From: Yoonia sp. I 8.24
GTDB taxonomy: Bacteria; Pseudomonadota; Alphaproteobacteria; Rhodobacterales; Rhodobacteraceae
NCBI RefSeq assembly: GCF_022096995.1
Contig: NZ_JACXGQ010000001.1
Span: 434,001-498,000, forward strand
Direction: 5' to 3'
Length of the DNA stretch: 64,000 nucleotides
Below the pieces are notes generated by a model that was not told where the DNA came from, did no database searches, and saw nothing but the letters and a program-made list of their open reading frames with translations. The position numbers and the translations under genes are program-made. Numbering within the stretch: position 1 is the first letter of the stretch; each line of letters opens with the position of its first letter. Positions 47,123-55,800 of the stretch are shown piece by piece.

Positions 47123-48717
47123 TCAAACAGTTCTGCGCAAATGAGTACCCGACTGTGTTTCTACAAAATCGAATGTTCTATTTGTAGCAACAAAATCGCT
47201 AACCGTCTGCCGCCCTGTATTAAGCTGCGCGCCACTAGTACTGCGAATAACTATAACGCCGTCAATGCCGATTGTGGCAACAGCCAGCCCGTTTTCAATC
47301 CAGCGCTCATACTGGTCGGCTTCTGCATCTGTAAAGTCCGCAGCCAACAGCAGGTTTTTGATATATCCGTCTTGGGAGCTACCCGTGATCACCGTGGCCG
47401 CGCCATCGTAGATCGTGTTGCTTTCAGCCAGTACCGCGCCACCAACAATCGCGGCACAGCCCAAGCCTGAGGTGCCGATGCACCCAAGCACAGACACCGC
47501 AACGGCACCCGTTCCAACGCCAATGTTTATCCACCCGTCGCGAGCGATCGCATAGTCCGCAACTGAGCTGTCGATTACACCCCAGTCCGCATTTGAATCT
47601 AATGCGGCCACGTCATACGCATCTGTGAGCCATCTATCGAGATTGCCGCCCCAGTCGACATCAACGCCCTCCATCGCTCCAGCGGATACGTCAAACACCC
47701 GTCCAAGACGGGATTCCATGCCGAACCAACCGTCCGTGTTATCCAGATAGTAAGCGGCCTCGTCCCGGAGGGTTTGACATTCGGTCGTATTGCCGACGTC
47801 ACAGGCAGCCATCAACGCCAGCGTATTGGCTGCTGAGGAGGTCTGCAGTTCATTAATTTCTAACGCGATCTGGTCAAGCTGCGCCGACAGTAACCTGATC
47901 TCCTCTTCATAGCAGAACAGGCAGGCAGAGGAGGAGAGGCGCCTTCTTTGTTTTATAAGGCTCTCACGTTCATCAAACAGCGCCCGCGCCCGCGCAAGTT
48001 CAGTGTGTTTAAGATAGTTATTCAATGCGCCGGAACGCGCGATAGATGCACCGTTGTTGACATTGGCGGCGCTGCCCCCAGAGGTAACATACCCAACAGA
48101 AGCGCCGATAAGATTGGCCTGCTGTGCGACGTCAGCCTTCCATGCCGCGTGCGCTGCAAAAAAATCATGATCAGAACCGTATGCGTCGCGCTGCGGTGCC
48201 CCTCCCTCTTGCATCCCTGCATAGATCGACTGCGCGATGGCTGCTGCGGCGCGCCTGATGCGCAGTTGCCGTCGAGCGCTTCAGCGGCGGCGCAACCCAC
48301 CAACCCGTGTAGGGCTGCGTGGGCGAGGTCGCCTTCTTGGTAAAGCCCTTTCGTGACCCCATCCCCGATCCCGTTTTGCAGGTCCGCCATCGTGAGGTTG
48401 ATCGCGCTGGACCGCATGCTTGCGCCAAAGCTATCAAGAAAATCGGTTTCATAGACGGCCGTACTGAGCCCCGATGTGAGCGTCGCGTCAACTCCGGCCT
48501 CGGCCGCGTCCATTGCGGGGTCGGTTTCAAAGCTTGCGGATAATTGCCCCGCGACAATCTCGGATGCAAAGGCCGTCACAAACCTGGATCCGCAATCCCC
48601 GTCCGAGGCCGACAATTTAGAGATCTCACAGAAAGCAATCAATAGCTGCACTGTAAAGTGCAATAGGACATGTCGAACCATTGAGTTGCCCTTAGCGATT
48701 GGCATCACAGGAATCAC
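47123..48717 (-). pseudogene. Frameshifted CdiA/FhaB C-terminal remnant with displaced toxin end
   Basis: Two frames, 48717-48022 and the 363-residue frame ending 47123, join through a frameshift near 48250. Together they read a signal-like start (MVRHVLLHFTVQLLIAFCEI), then modules shared with the intact CdiA: DGDCGSRFVTAFASEIVAGQ, then GLSTAVYETDFLDSFGASM, then a second copy of the VGCAAAEALDGNCASGA module, then VGYVTSGGSAANVNNGAS. Module order differs from CdiA, so it looks like a recombination product. The last about 100 residues (AVATIGIDGVIVIRSTSG) are a truncated toxin region. Not functional as it stands. Confidence 0.8.
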
Positions 48718-48741
48718 ATTTTGAGAAAATAGCCCGTAAAT

Positions 48742-49170
48742 CTAGGTGCTTACGTCTTTGTGTTTTTTCAGAATTCTATCCAGCATATCGATTCTGTTCC
48801 AAGGTTGATATGTCGTATTGATTGAGCTTGCATAGTACAAAATGATAATTTTCATGCAAAGCACGAAGGTGTCCAATGGTATGGATTGAATGCGCTCCTG
48901 TCCGTCGAACTGATCCCATGATATTTCAACCGCACCATTAAAACGATAGTCTTCGACTAAACTCGCAGGCATGTGTACGAAATACCCTTCACCATACTGA
49001 AAAAAGCTATCACAGCATACGCAAGCGATAAATCTTTCGAAAGCGTCTGGGTCCAAAGATAGATCATTTATGAGGTCTAAAAGATAACTTGCAGGCTTCT
49101 CGCAAATAGCAAGCACCGCATGCCGCACTTGGAGCCAGCTACCCGCCTTATTTTGAGACCAATTAGCCAT
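48742..49170 (-). CDS. Candidate immunity protein, 142 residues, unrecognised
   Basis: Start is ATG 49170 (CAGGTG upstream) or GTG 49182. Residues form an alpha/beta protein with a CVCCDSFFQYGEGYF segment and many acidic residues; no membrane segment or signal peptide. AT-rich codon use, unlike the flanking CdiA genes, as is common for immunity genes acquired with a toxin. No toxin lies directly upstream of it now, so it may be an orphan. Function inferred from position only. Confidence 0.5.
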   Translation of the reverse strand: MANWSQNKAGSWLQVRHAVLAICEKPASYLLDLINDLSLDPDAFERFIACVCCDSFFQYGEGYFVHMPASLVEDYRFNGAVEISWDQFDGQERIQSIPLDTFVLCMKIIILYYASSINTTYQPWNRIDMLDRILKKHKDVST

Positions 49171-49258
49171 GTTATTCGGCACCTGAGTAGCACAAGGTTT
49201 CGTGAAACCTTACAGTCACATATTTTACATTATAGCGTTCGGCTGTCAAAAATATACC

Positions 49259-49576
49259 TTACTCTGTTATACGGATGCTTGGACGTATTTTTTGAGGGAG
49301 CCAGAAGGTAGCACCGGCTTCTATTTCAAGTCCGTTAAATACTAGAAGTGAATCATTATCTTCCATGAAGTCTAAGTATTCGCCTAAATCATTTACGAAA
49401 ATTTTATGGGCCCCTGCGATCAAAAAACAACCCGGGCTAATTTCCTCTCCGCCCTTTGTATTTAGCAGAGATACCAGACGGAGGTACTCGGTTGACTGTC
49501 TGCTTCTTTCGCTCAGCGCAAACACCAAAGCTATTTTTTTTATCAGCTTTAGATCAAATTTCTCTACTGTCATCAT
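49259..49576 (-). CDS. Candidate immunity protein, 105 residues, unrecognised
   Basis: ATG 49576 has GGAG eight bases upstream, a good ribosome-binding site. Sequence begins MMTVEKFDLKLIKKIALVFA and has an IFVNDLGEYLDFMEDNDSLL acidic stretch near the centre. No domain recognised. AT-rich. It sits between the MafI gene and the next candidate immunity gene; a second immunity gene with no toxin partner in place. Confidence 0.55.
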   Translation of the reverse strand: MMTVEKFDLKLIKKIALVFALSERSRQSTEYLRLVSLLNTKGGEEISPGCFLIAGAHKIFVNDLGEYLDFMEDNDSLLVFNGLEIEAGATFWLPQKIRPSIRITE

Positions 49577-49684
49577 TCATCTCCGACCGGGCACTGCGGT
49601 CAGCCAAGTTTAGCTGTAAGGATATTGATACAAAACCTAGGGGCCTCAAATAGACCAAGTGTATCGCAACAAAACCGGCAGTAA

Positions 49685-49903
49685 CTATGTGCTCAAAAAC
49701 TGCCAGGTGTCGGCGCTTAGTTTCATTTCATCACACAAATCCTTTATGCTGACGATTTCATCTGCGCTAGGGGTAATATCTAATTCGAATAACTGCACAC
49801 ACATATTCTCTACCGCGCCCCCCCATTCTCGATGGGTTGTCAAAGAGTACAGCTCATCAACGATTTCTATCGGAAGACGTGTCCTAAACTGATCTAGCAA
49901 CAA
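49685..49903 (-). CDS. mafI: MafI-family immunity protein
   Basis: 72 residues from TTG 49903. The core LPIEIVDELYSLTTHREWGG followed by AVENMCVQLFELDITPSADE matches the MafI immunity family, which neutralises MafB/EndoU-type toxins. It lies 27 bp downstream of the EndoU fragment, as expected for the cognate pair. An upstream ATG at 49929 opens the same protein (MEKTEKK) in another frame that is broken at an A8 run (49909-49916); restoring one A would give 81 residues, the usual family length. Confidence 0.8.
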   Translation of the reverse strand: MLLDQFRTRLPIEIVDELYSLTTHREWGGAVENMCVQLFELDITPSADEIVSIKDLCDEMKLSADTWQFLST

Positions 49904-49930
49904 TAATATTTTTTTTCTGTCTTTTCCATA

Positions 49931-50337
49931 TCAGTACTGAACGTGTGAAGTTACGATCCCAGTTCCCGCAGGTTCAACAATTACCTTTATTGAAACGCCG
50001 TCAACGACCGGAAGATTTCCATTTTGATCGACTACTACAAAACGTGCGGGCCTTCCAGACTTCGTATATAGACCACCACTGCCCGTTTGCGGTTTCCAGA
50101 GCAGGTTGGGGTCGGTAGCAATATCTGAGGCCGTAGACATACGGCGATTTCCATCCCAGCTTCTTGGAAAAGGTGTATTTCCCGGTAGGCTAGGCCAAAG
50201 ATGGTCTCCCCCGTCCCGTCTCCGTAAAGAATATGTTGTGCACTAGCAACATTGACCGATGGATCAATTGGCGGTTGAATTGCTCGATTTAGCGCCAGAG
50301 TATCAACCAGTGGAATCGGCGGAGTGATCACTCGCGC
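49931..50337 (-). pseudogene. EndoU-type nuclease toxin cassette, frameshifted, no start
   Basis: Frame 1 begins after a TAA at 50338-50340 and reads VITPPIPLVDTLALNRA and then SVNVASAQHILYGDGTG. It must shift by one base, at the G-run 50208-50212 (G5 on the minus strand), to continue GGDHLWPSLPGNTPFPRSWD, then ASDIATDPNLLWKPQTGSGG and PVVDGVSIKVIVEP. This is the bacterial EndoU nuclease fold, with HILYGD and GGDH histidines. No signal, no ribosome-binding site: a silent or dead cassette, overlapping the upstream immunity gene. Confidence 0.75.
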
Positions 50338-50554
50338 TTAAAACTTCCAATTCCGACCAGAGATCAGGCAAACCCAAACGCTCCATATAATAGTTGAAAA
50401 AGTTGAACGTCGCGTATTCGATGCTTCCCACAGAAAACCAAACGGCGTCGCATTCGTTGCAAAGATAGATTGTGCGCCCGTTCTTCTTAACTCTAGCAGG
50501 TAAGACAGCCCCTTGTCCGCATCGTGGGCATTCACAAATTGCATTCTCTATCAT
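50303..50554 (-). CDS. Zinc-ribbon immunity protein for the orphan toxin
   Basis: 83 residues. Its ATGA start overlaps the toxin stop, so the two are translationally coupled, the normal toxin-immunity arrangement. CPRCGQG and CNECD make a zinc ribbon in the N-terminal 35 residues, followed by a helical domain (FNFFNYYMERLGLPDLWSEL). Very few immunity proteins carry zinc ribbons, which is worth noting. Not assigned to a known immunity family. Confidence 0.7.
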   Translation of the reverse strand: MIENAICECPRCGQGAVLPARVKKNGRTIYLCNECDAVWFSVGSIEYATFNFFNYYMERLGLPDLWSELEVLSASDHSADSTG

Positions 50555-52059
50555 TGTGGGTACGCCGAAATAATTTCACTTGTGCCGGGCTTCACAATAA
50601 CTCGGATGTTCGTTTCTCCCGCTGTACCAACCACACGGCCCATCGGCACAACATATGCGCCAGGATCGCCCGGGACAGGGATCCCTCTCGTGGTCCAAGC
50701 CTCATCCACGAGCGCAAGTGCACGGTCACCCGACTCATTAAAAACGGTATGTGTAGTCTTGTTTGGATTCGGTTGAGTGTGATCGAGAACATGCGTCAAG
50801 CGGTCTCCATGCTGCGAGCCGGGCCCGTAAACCAAACCACCCGGGGATTCAAAGTACCTTTGTCCGTTTGGAGCTTGATAAACCTTGAAGCCTGGAGGCG
50901 CATTTACAGCAGCACCGACAGATTGGATTTCTCGAGACCCTTCGGGGATGCCTGCTGTATTTGTAGCTACTAGTCTTTGAAATCTTGGCAGCTGCACGGT
51001 CCGCAGCCAGTTCAACGCGGGTCGGCCCCCAGTCGCGGCCATGCCACCCCCAACGGCCACCGTCAATAGCCACCGTTCATCGTCCGTCAGCGGTTCGCCG
51101 CGACCGTACTTATCTGCGATCTCTTGCATCATCGCGACGCCAAGTTCGGTCGCATCTACTGCGTTCTGCGCGACCAAGTCAGCCATTTCAGTGTTGGTAA
51201 TTTGACCGCTTAAGTCAGTCAGCAGTGTCCCGGCAGCAAGCACAACACCATAACCTTCACCGCTGATTGCTATTTGGGCGGCAATCCCCTGAAGTTCTGC
51301 TGTTGGCAGTTCTCGCAACTGCGCTTGCAGTATCGCCATATCTTCGGGCGAATCGTATGTTACAATTTGACCTTCCAACGAGGCGAGCGCGACGGTGAAC
51401 GCATCATTGTAACCGCGCTGACCATGGCTGCCGTACAATGATGCGAGGTCGTAGTACCGCCTTACATCCAACAAGGTTCCGGCATTCAGCTGATGGTTTC
51501 GGAACTGTTCTTCAGTCGCCGCAAATAGCGTTTGATCAGTCCCCTCAATTGTTTCACCTGCACCCAGCCCGTCAAGAAAGGCATCAGCGTAATCTTGTGG
51601 TAAATATGGCGTTACACCGTCAGCAATAGCACCATCCCTAAATGCGCCATCCACTCGTGCCAGCGCGGCTGCCGTCAGAATGACAATAGCCTCATCACGC
51701 GACAAACATACGTTTGTTGTTCGGCAAGATTCTTCAGCAAAATCATCGGCATAGCGTTCAATGAGCTCTGCTTCTCGGATATGCAGCTGTCTGTTATATG
51801 TGACGGCGGATCTTGCGATGGCTGATCCTTGGTTGACGTTGACTGCGTTGCCGCCTGAGGTGATGTAGCCGAGCGCGGCGCCGACAAGGGCGGCGCGGTC
51901 TTGCTCAAAAGCTTGCCGCGCGGCCTCGGCCTGGCCCGCGTCCATTGTAGGGGCTGTTTGGTGAATGGAAAACGACGGCAGCGCAGGGGCCGCAGTGGCG
52001 CCGAACGCGCAAAGCACAATGGCGGCAAAAATACCCAAAAGATGACGCAGAAAACCCAT
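50551..52059 (-). CDS. Orphan CdiA-CT-type toxin with its own signal peptide
   Basis: 502 residues. MGFLRHLLGIFAAIVLCAFG is a signal peptide, so unlike the CdiA locus product it may be exported by itself. Residues about 39-98 are the same pre-toxin module as in CdiA (MDAGQAEAARQAFEQDRAAL, ALGYITSGGNAVNVNQGSAI). The C-terminal about 110 residues hold the toxin: GLVYGPGSQHGDRLTHVLDH, then TTHTVFNESGDRALALVDEA. The His-rich core recalls RNase toxins of the BECR superfamily; that assignment is inference. The N-terminal half has two Cys and may be a translocation segment. Confidence 0.78.
   Translation of the reverse strand: MGFLRHLLGIFAAIVLCAFGATAAPALPSFSIHQTAPTMDAGQAEAARQAFEQDRAALVGAALGYITSGGNAVNVNQGSAIARSAVTYNRQLHIREAELIERYADDFAEESCRTTNVCLSRDEAIVILTAAALARVDGAFRDGAIADGVTPYLPQDYADAFLDGLGAGETIEGTDQTLFAATEEQFRNHQLNAGTLLDVRRYYDLASLYGSHGQRGYNDAFTVALASLEGQIVTYDSPEDMAILQAQLRELPTAELQGIAAQIAISGEGYGVVLAAGTLLTDLSGQITNTEMADLVAQNAVDATELGVAMMQEIADKYGRGEPLTDDERWLLTVAVGGGMAATGGRPALNWLRTVQLPRFQRLVATNTAGIPEGSREIQSVGAAVNAPPGFKVYQAPNGQRYFESPGGLVYGPGSQHGDRLTHVLDHTQPNPNKTTHTVFNESGDRALALVDEAWTTRGIPVPGDPGAYVVPMGRVVGTAGETNIRVIVKPGTSEIISAYPQ
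51767..51946. repeat. Direct repeat copy R1 (orphan toxin, pre-toxin module)
   Basis: 180 bp aligned without gaps to 54491-54670, with about 13 differences by eye. It encodes the pre-toxin module just before the variable toxin and lies in the same reading frame as the CdiA copy, so a crossover fuses this toxin to CdiA. The identity is far higher than for the surrounding toxin sequence. Confidence 0.92.
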
Positions 52060-52086
52060 ACGTTAACTTAGCCGACACTCATCGAT

Positions 52087-52245
52087 ATGGCCATCACAAT
52101 GAACAAAACGCCCATCCGCAATATCAACGAAGATACCCTCTGGGACGCCAAAATCTACGCAGCACAGACAAAACAAACCATGGGCGAAGTGGTGACACTC
52201 GCGTTGCAAAGGCTTGTCTATGAAGAGGCGGACGAAGAAGAGTAG
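52087..52245 (+). CDS. Small ribbon-helix-helix-like protein, 52 residues
   Basis: ATG 52087 to TAG 52243-52245. MNKTPIRNINEDTLWDAKIY begins like a Phd/FitA or Arc-type ribbon-helix-helix antitoxin, and TKQTMGEVVTLALQRLVYEE resembles the second helix of such proteins. It runs opposite to the CDI genes and abuts the 3' end of the CdiA immunity gene. No toxin partner is seen, so an orphan antitoxin or regulator is possible. The ribosome-binding site is weak. Confidence 0.45.
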   Translation: MAITMNKTPIRNINEDTLWDAKIYAAQTKQTMGEVVTLALQRLVYEEADEEE

Positions 52246-52247
52246 GG

Positions 52248-52823
52248 CTAAATCTTTCCAGCGTAAAACTCTTGGTCAAAAATCTCATCACGCAACCACA
52301 ACGGCGGATCGGCATCGTCAAACGCAGATGCAGGCAACTTTTGAAAGAAGCTTGATGGCACTAGCGGCTCGACAGGACCAAGGCGTATAGAGCCAGTTTC
52401 CAGGATCCCGCTATCAGCTTTCGCCATACGAAGACGTACAAGTTCAGGCCCGTCTTCCGCCAAAGTTTTGAACATTCTTTCAAAAACGCCAGCCAAGGTC
52501 GCGGCTTCCGTCTTTAATTTGGTATTCTCACGATCCAAATGCAGCTTTGCAAGAACCTCGTCAGTCATGGGGACATCTTCCATAAGTAGCCGTATCTTTT
52601 GAGCCTCCTCAAACAAGGGCAACATATCCAAACCAAAAACTGGTTTACGACGCAGTGACCATAAAAATGGGTAGTTCCGCTCTGGCTCGTCCACAGCCAA
52701 TTTTACAGCATCAAAGAAAGCGACTACATCACCAACCCATCCAATCCCGCGTGTCAGGCTAGGGTCCATAATCCCAAATCGATATTTTTTATGGTATTCA
52801 CTACCCACTTTATTCACTTTCAA
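52248..52823 (-). CDS. cdiI: CdiA immunity protein, 191 residues
   Basis: 4 bp downstream of the CdiA stop, the normal place for cdiI. No known family recognised; the protein is acidic, alpha/beta, with a WVGDVVAFFDAVKLAVDEPE stretch and a C-terminal acidic FDDADPPLWLRDEIFDQEFY tail. No signal or membrane segment, so it acts in the cytoplasm to block the CdiA C-terminal nuclease. The ORF opens MKVNKVGSEYHKKYRFG. Confidence 0.75.
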   Translation of the reverse strand: MKVNKVGSEYHKKYRFGIMDPSLTRGIGWVGDVVAFFDAVKLAVDEPERNYPFLWSLRRKPVFGLDMLPLFEEAQKIRLLMEDVPMTDEVLAKLHLDRENTKLKTEAATLAGVFERMFKTLAEDGPELVRLRMAKADSGILETGSIRLGPVEPLVPSSFFQKLPASAFDDADPPLWLRDEIFDQEFYAGKI

Positions 52824-52827
52824 TCAG

Positions 52828-55800
52828 TCATTCGATTTCAAAGAAGCGTATATCGCCAGAACTAACAGCACCGTTAGAGCTCTGCACAATTCGATCCGTA
52901 ATTGCCTCACGGGTTACAATCGAAACGTTCTGCCCAGTGATATCAATCGAGATATTTTGCTGCATCCCATCGGGCAAATGTGTCGCACGTGTGTTGATCT
53001 GCTCAACCGTCGTGTTCACCAAACTGTTCTGACCGCTGGTGCTGGACAAGTCGTAGTTCTTCACTTCGAAGCATTGCGTACAGTTAGGAACCGCATCTGG
53101 CCGTACACTGCCCGGCGTCCCATGCGGCACTACCTCACCATTCAGGTAGCTAATTTCACGACCGCCAACTTGATCTTGAATATAGGTCTGCGATTGCTGC
53201 CAAGGGGTTTCCCCCCGCGTTTGCAGGTTTGTCGGAAGATCAGCAACAGGGATGTACTGCTGGTTGCCGTTCGCATCTATCGAGTAATAACCGCCGCTCT
53301 CACGTTGCAAGATAGCGCCGCCATCGGCAGTCACATCGCCTGTTTCTCGGAATACTGCCTGCTGACCACTCAGATTGCCTGGTCCACTGATCGTGCCATC
53401 AGCGTTGCGAGTATAACTAGATGGCAGTCCAGTATTTGTAGCCGAAATCATTGGTACGCCACCCGTGAGCTCTGCGGTCCGCCCCGTGACCACGGTTCCG
53501 CCGGGCATTACGACCTTTATGGCCCCGCCGCTTTCCGTCACGATTGATCCTGCGGGTATTGTATGCCCGGCCGGGGTGGTAATATTCTGATTCAACTGCA
53601 CCGTGCCATCGCGGACGATTGCTGAACCCGCGGGCACTTCAGCCTGACCTATACGAATGCCCTGCTGGCTGACAGTGATCTCTGGGCCGTGAGGCATCGC
53701 TCCGCGAACTGCGAGCCCCCCTGCAGCAATCATACCGACGACAGCCGCATCCAGAATATTGTCCTGATGAGTCGCCCAAAAGACGTTGAGCGAACCGTCC
53801 GCATTGAATTGTTGGCCCGTCGCCCGCACTTCCCCAATGCCGACGAGCCCATCTTGAATAAGACGGCCCAAGTTTTGCTTGTTGATTAGAGCGGTACCGG
53901 CACCGATGTTGCGAAAGTCCTCGGCACTATCAGCGATATAGACGAAATCAGTGTTGTCAATGAGGCCGGCGCGGTATTGCTCCTCCAGCGAATTCCCGAT
54001 CCCGGTGTAGACGCTCCCCCACAGGCGGTTCGCCTCAAAAAAACCTTCCGCATCAGTCCGCTCATAGCTGCTCGCATAAACCGTCAGATCGCTGCCCGCG
54101 CCGGATACAGCCGTACCTAAAAAGCTGGGGGCTAACGGGTCAGTGTAGGTCCAGCTAGCCTCATCATCCGACAGTGCAAGCGCCTTGTTAAACGCATGCA
54201 GGTCAGCGGTGGCCAACAGAGCGTTGGTTTGCACCATATCGCCCATGTTTATAGTCGAGTTCTGATACTCGGCGGATCCGCGATCCAATTGTCCAAATAG
54301 GGTTTGGCCGTCAACTACTTCGCCTGCATACTTCAAGCCATCAAGGAATGAACGAGCTGCGTCGTTCTCTTCAAGATACGAAAAGTCATCTGACACGCCA
54401 CGGAGCGTTTCTGCGGTCAATAACGTTGTTGCTTCTTCAACGCTAATGTTCTGTTCTCGTGCAAAAATACCAGCGTACAGTCCAATCAATTCTGCTTCGC
54501 GGATATGCAGCTGTCTGTTATATGTGACGGCGGATCTTGCGATGGATGATCCTTGGTTGACGTTGATGGCGTTGCCGCCTGAGGTGATGTAGCCGAGGGC
54601 GGCGCCGACAAGGGCCGCGCGGTCTTGCTCGAAGGTCAGGCGTGCGGCCTCGGCCTGGCCCGCGTCCATTCCGGGGTCGGCATCAAAGTTTGCGGACAAT
54701 TGCCCGGCGACCATCTCAGTTGCAAAGGCCGTCGCAAACCCAGAACCACAATCCCCATCCGAAGCCGCCGCCGCCGCGCAACCGACGACGCCGTGCATTA
54801 ACGCCGCGCCAAAGCTGCCGTCGGCGATCTGTGATCCTTCTTTGATTTCCCCAATACCGAACTGCAACGCGCTTGTTGCTTGGCTGATCCCAAAGCTGCG
54901 CATGTTTGACCGGAAGTTATCGCCAAAGTCGGTGTCATAGACGACAGTGCTGAGCCCTGCAGAAACGGTCGCATTGGCGACCCCGTTTAAAATAGCGTCG
55001 GTCGATAAGATAGCCGATCCGTTTTTCGCAGTGACGCCAACCCAGCTAGACCCGCCAGCCTCGCCGGTCAGCGCGTCGAGATTGATTTCTGCGGTGATCC
55101 CTGCGCTGATGGCGGCGAATGCGGCGTCGCCGAGGATTTTCTCAATATCAAGGTCACCTGAGACGGCACCGTTTAAGGTGCTCATCATGACAGAGCTTAC
55201 AAACGCAGTGCTCGCGGCCCCGCCACCCAGACCAATCGACATGGCGACGCTCGAGCCGACACCCGTTGTTGAGAGCGCAACTGCAACCAGTGCGCTAAAG
55301 GCCGGGTTTAGCGCTTGTTTTTTCTCATAGAATTCGTAGCTGACGAGTGTGATTGGGTCGTTGATTGTTGTGTCGCGTCCCAGGAGGCCTGCGATGTAGG
55401 CGTATTCTGCGCCGTCCGCGCTTGTGGGCAGTGGTGAGAGGACTTTTTCGACGGTGCCGTCGTCCTCGGCCCAATCGGTGTTGTCGCGCCAGTGGTCTTC
55501 TTCGGCCGCATCGCTATCGTCGTCTGCGTCATCACTTTGTTCGTCCAGATAGACGCCGGCAAGATTGATCCGCCCGTCATCATCGCCAGCCACCCAAGCC
55601 GCCGGATGCGCGCTATCGAGCAGCGGATGCCGAAGCCCTGCAAAGATAATCGGGCTGTCCGCGTCAAAGTTGACCCCGCCCGCCGCCACGATCCCGTTAT
55701 AGGTCACGCGCTCGGCCATATCCTCAGAGCGGATATCGGTCATGATGACGCCGTTGTCTTTGTGCTGGATCAGGGCTTGGTAATCCATATCAATGGCAGC

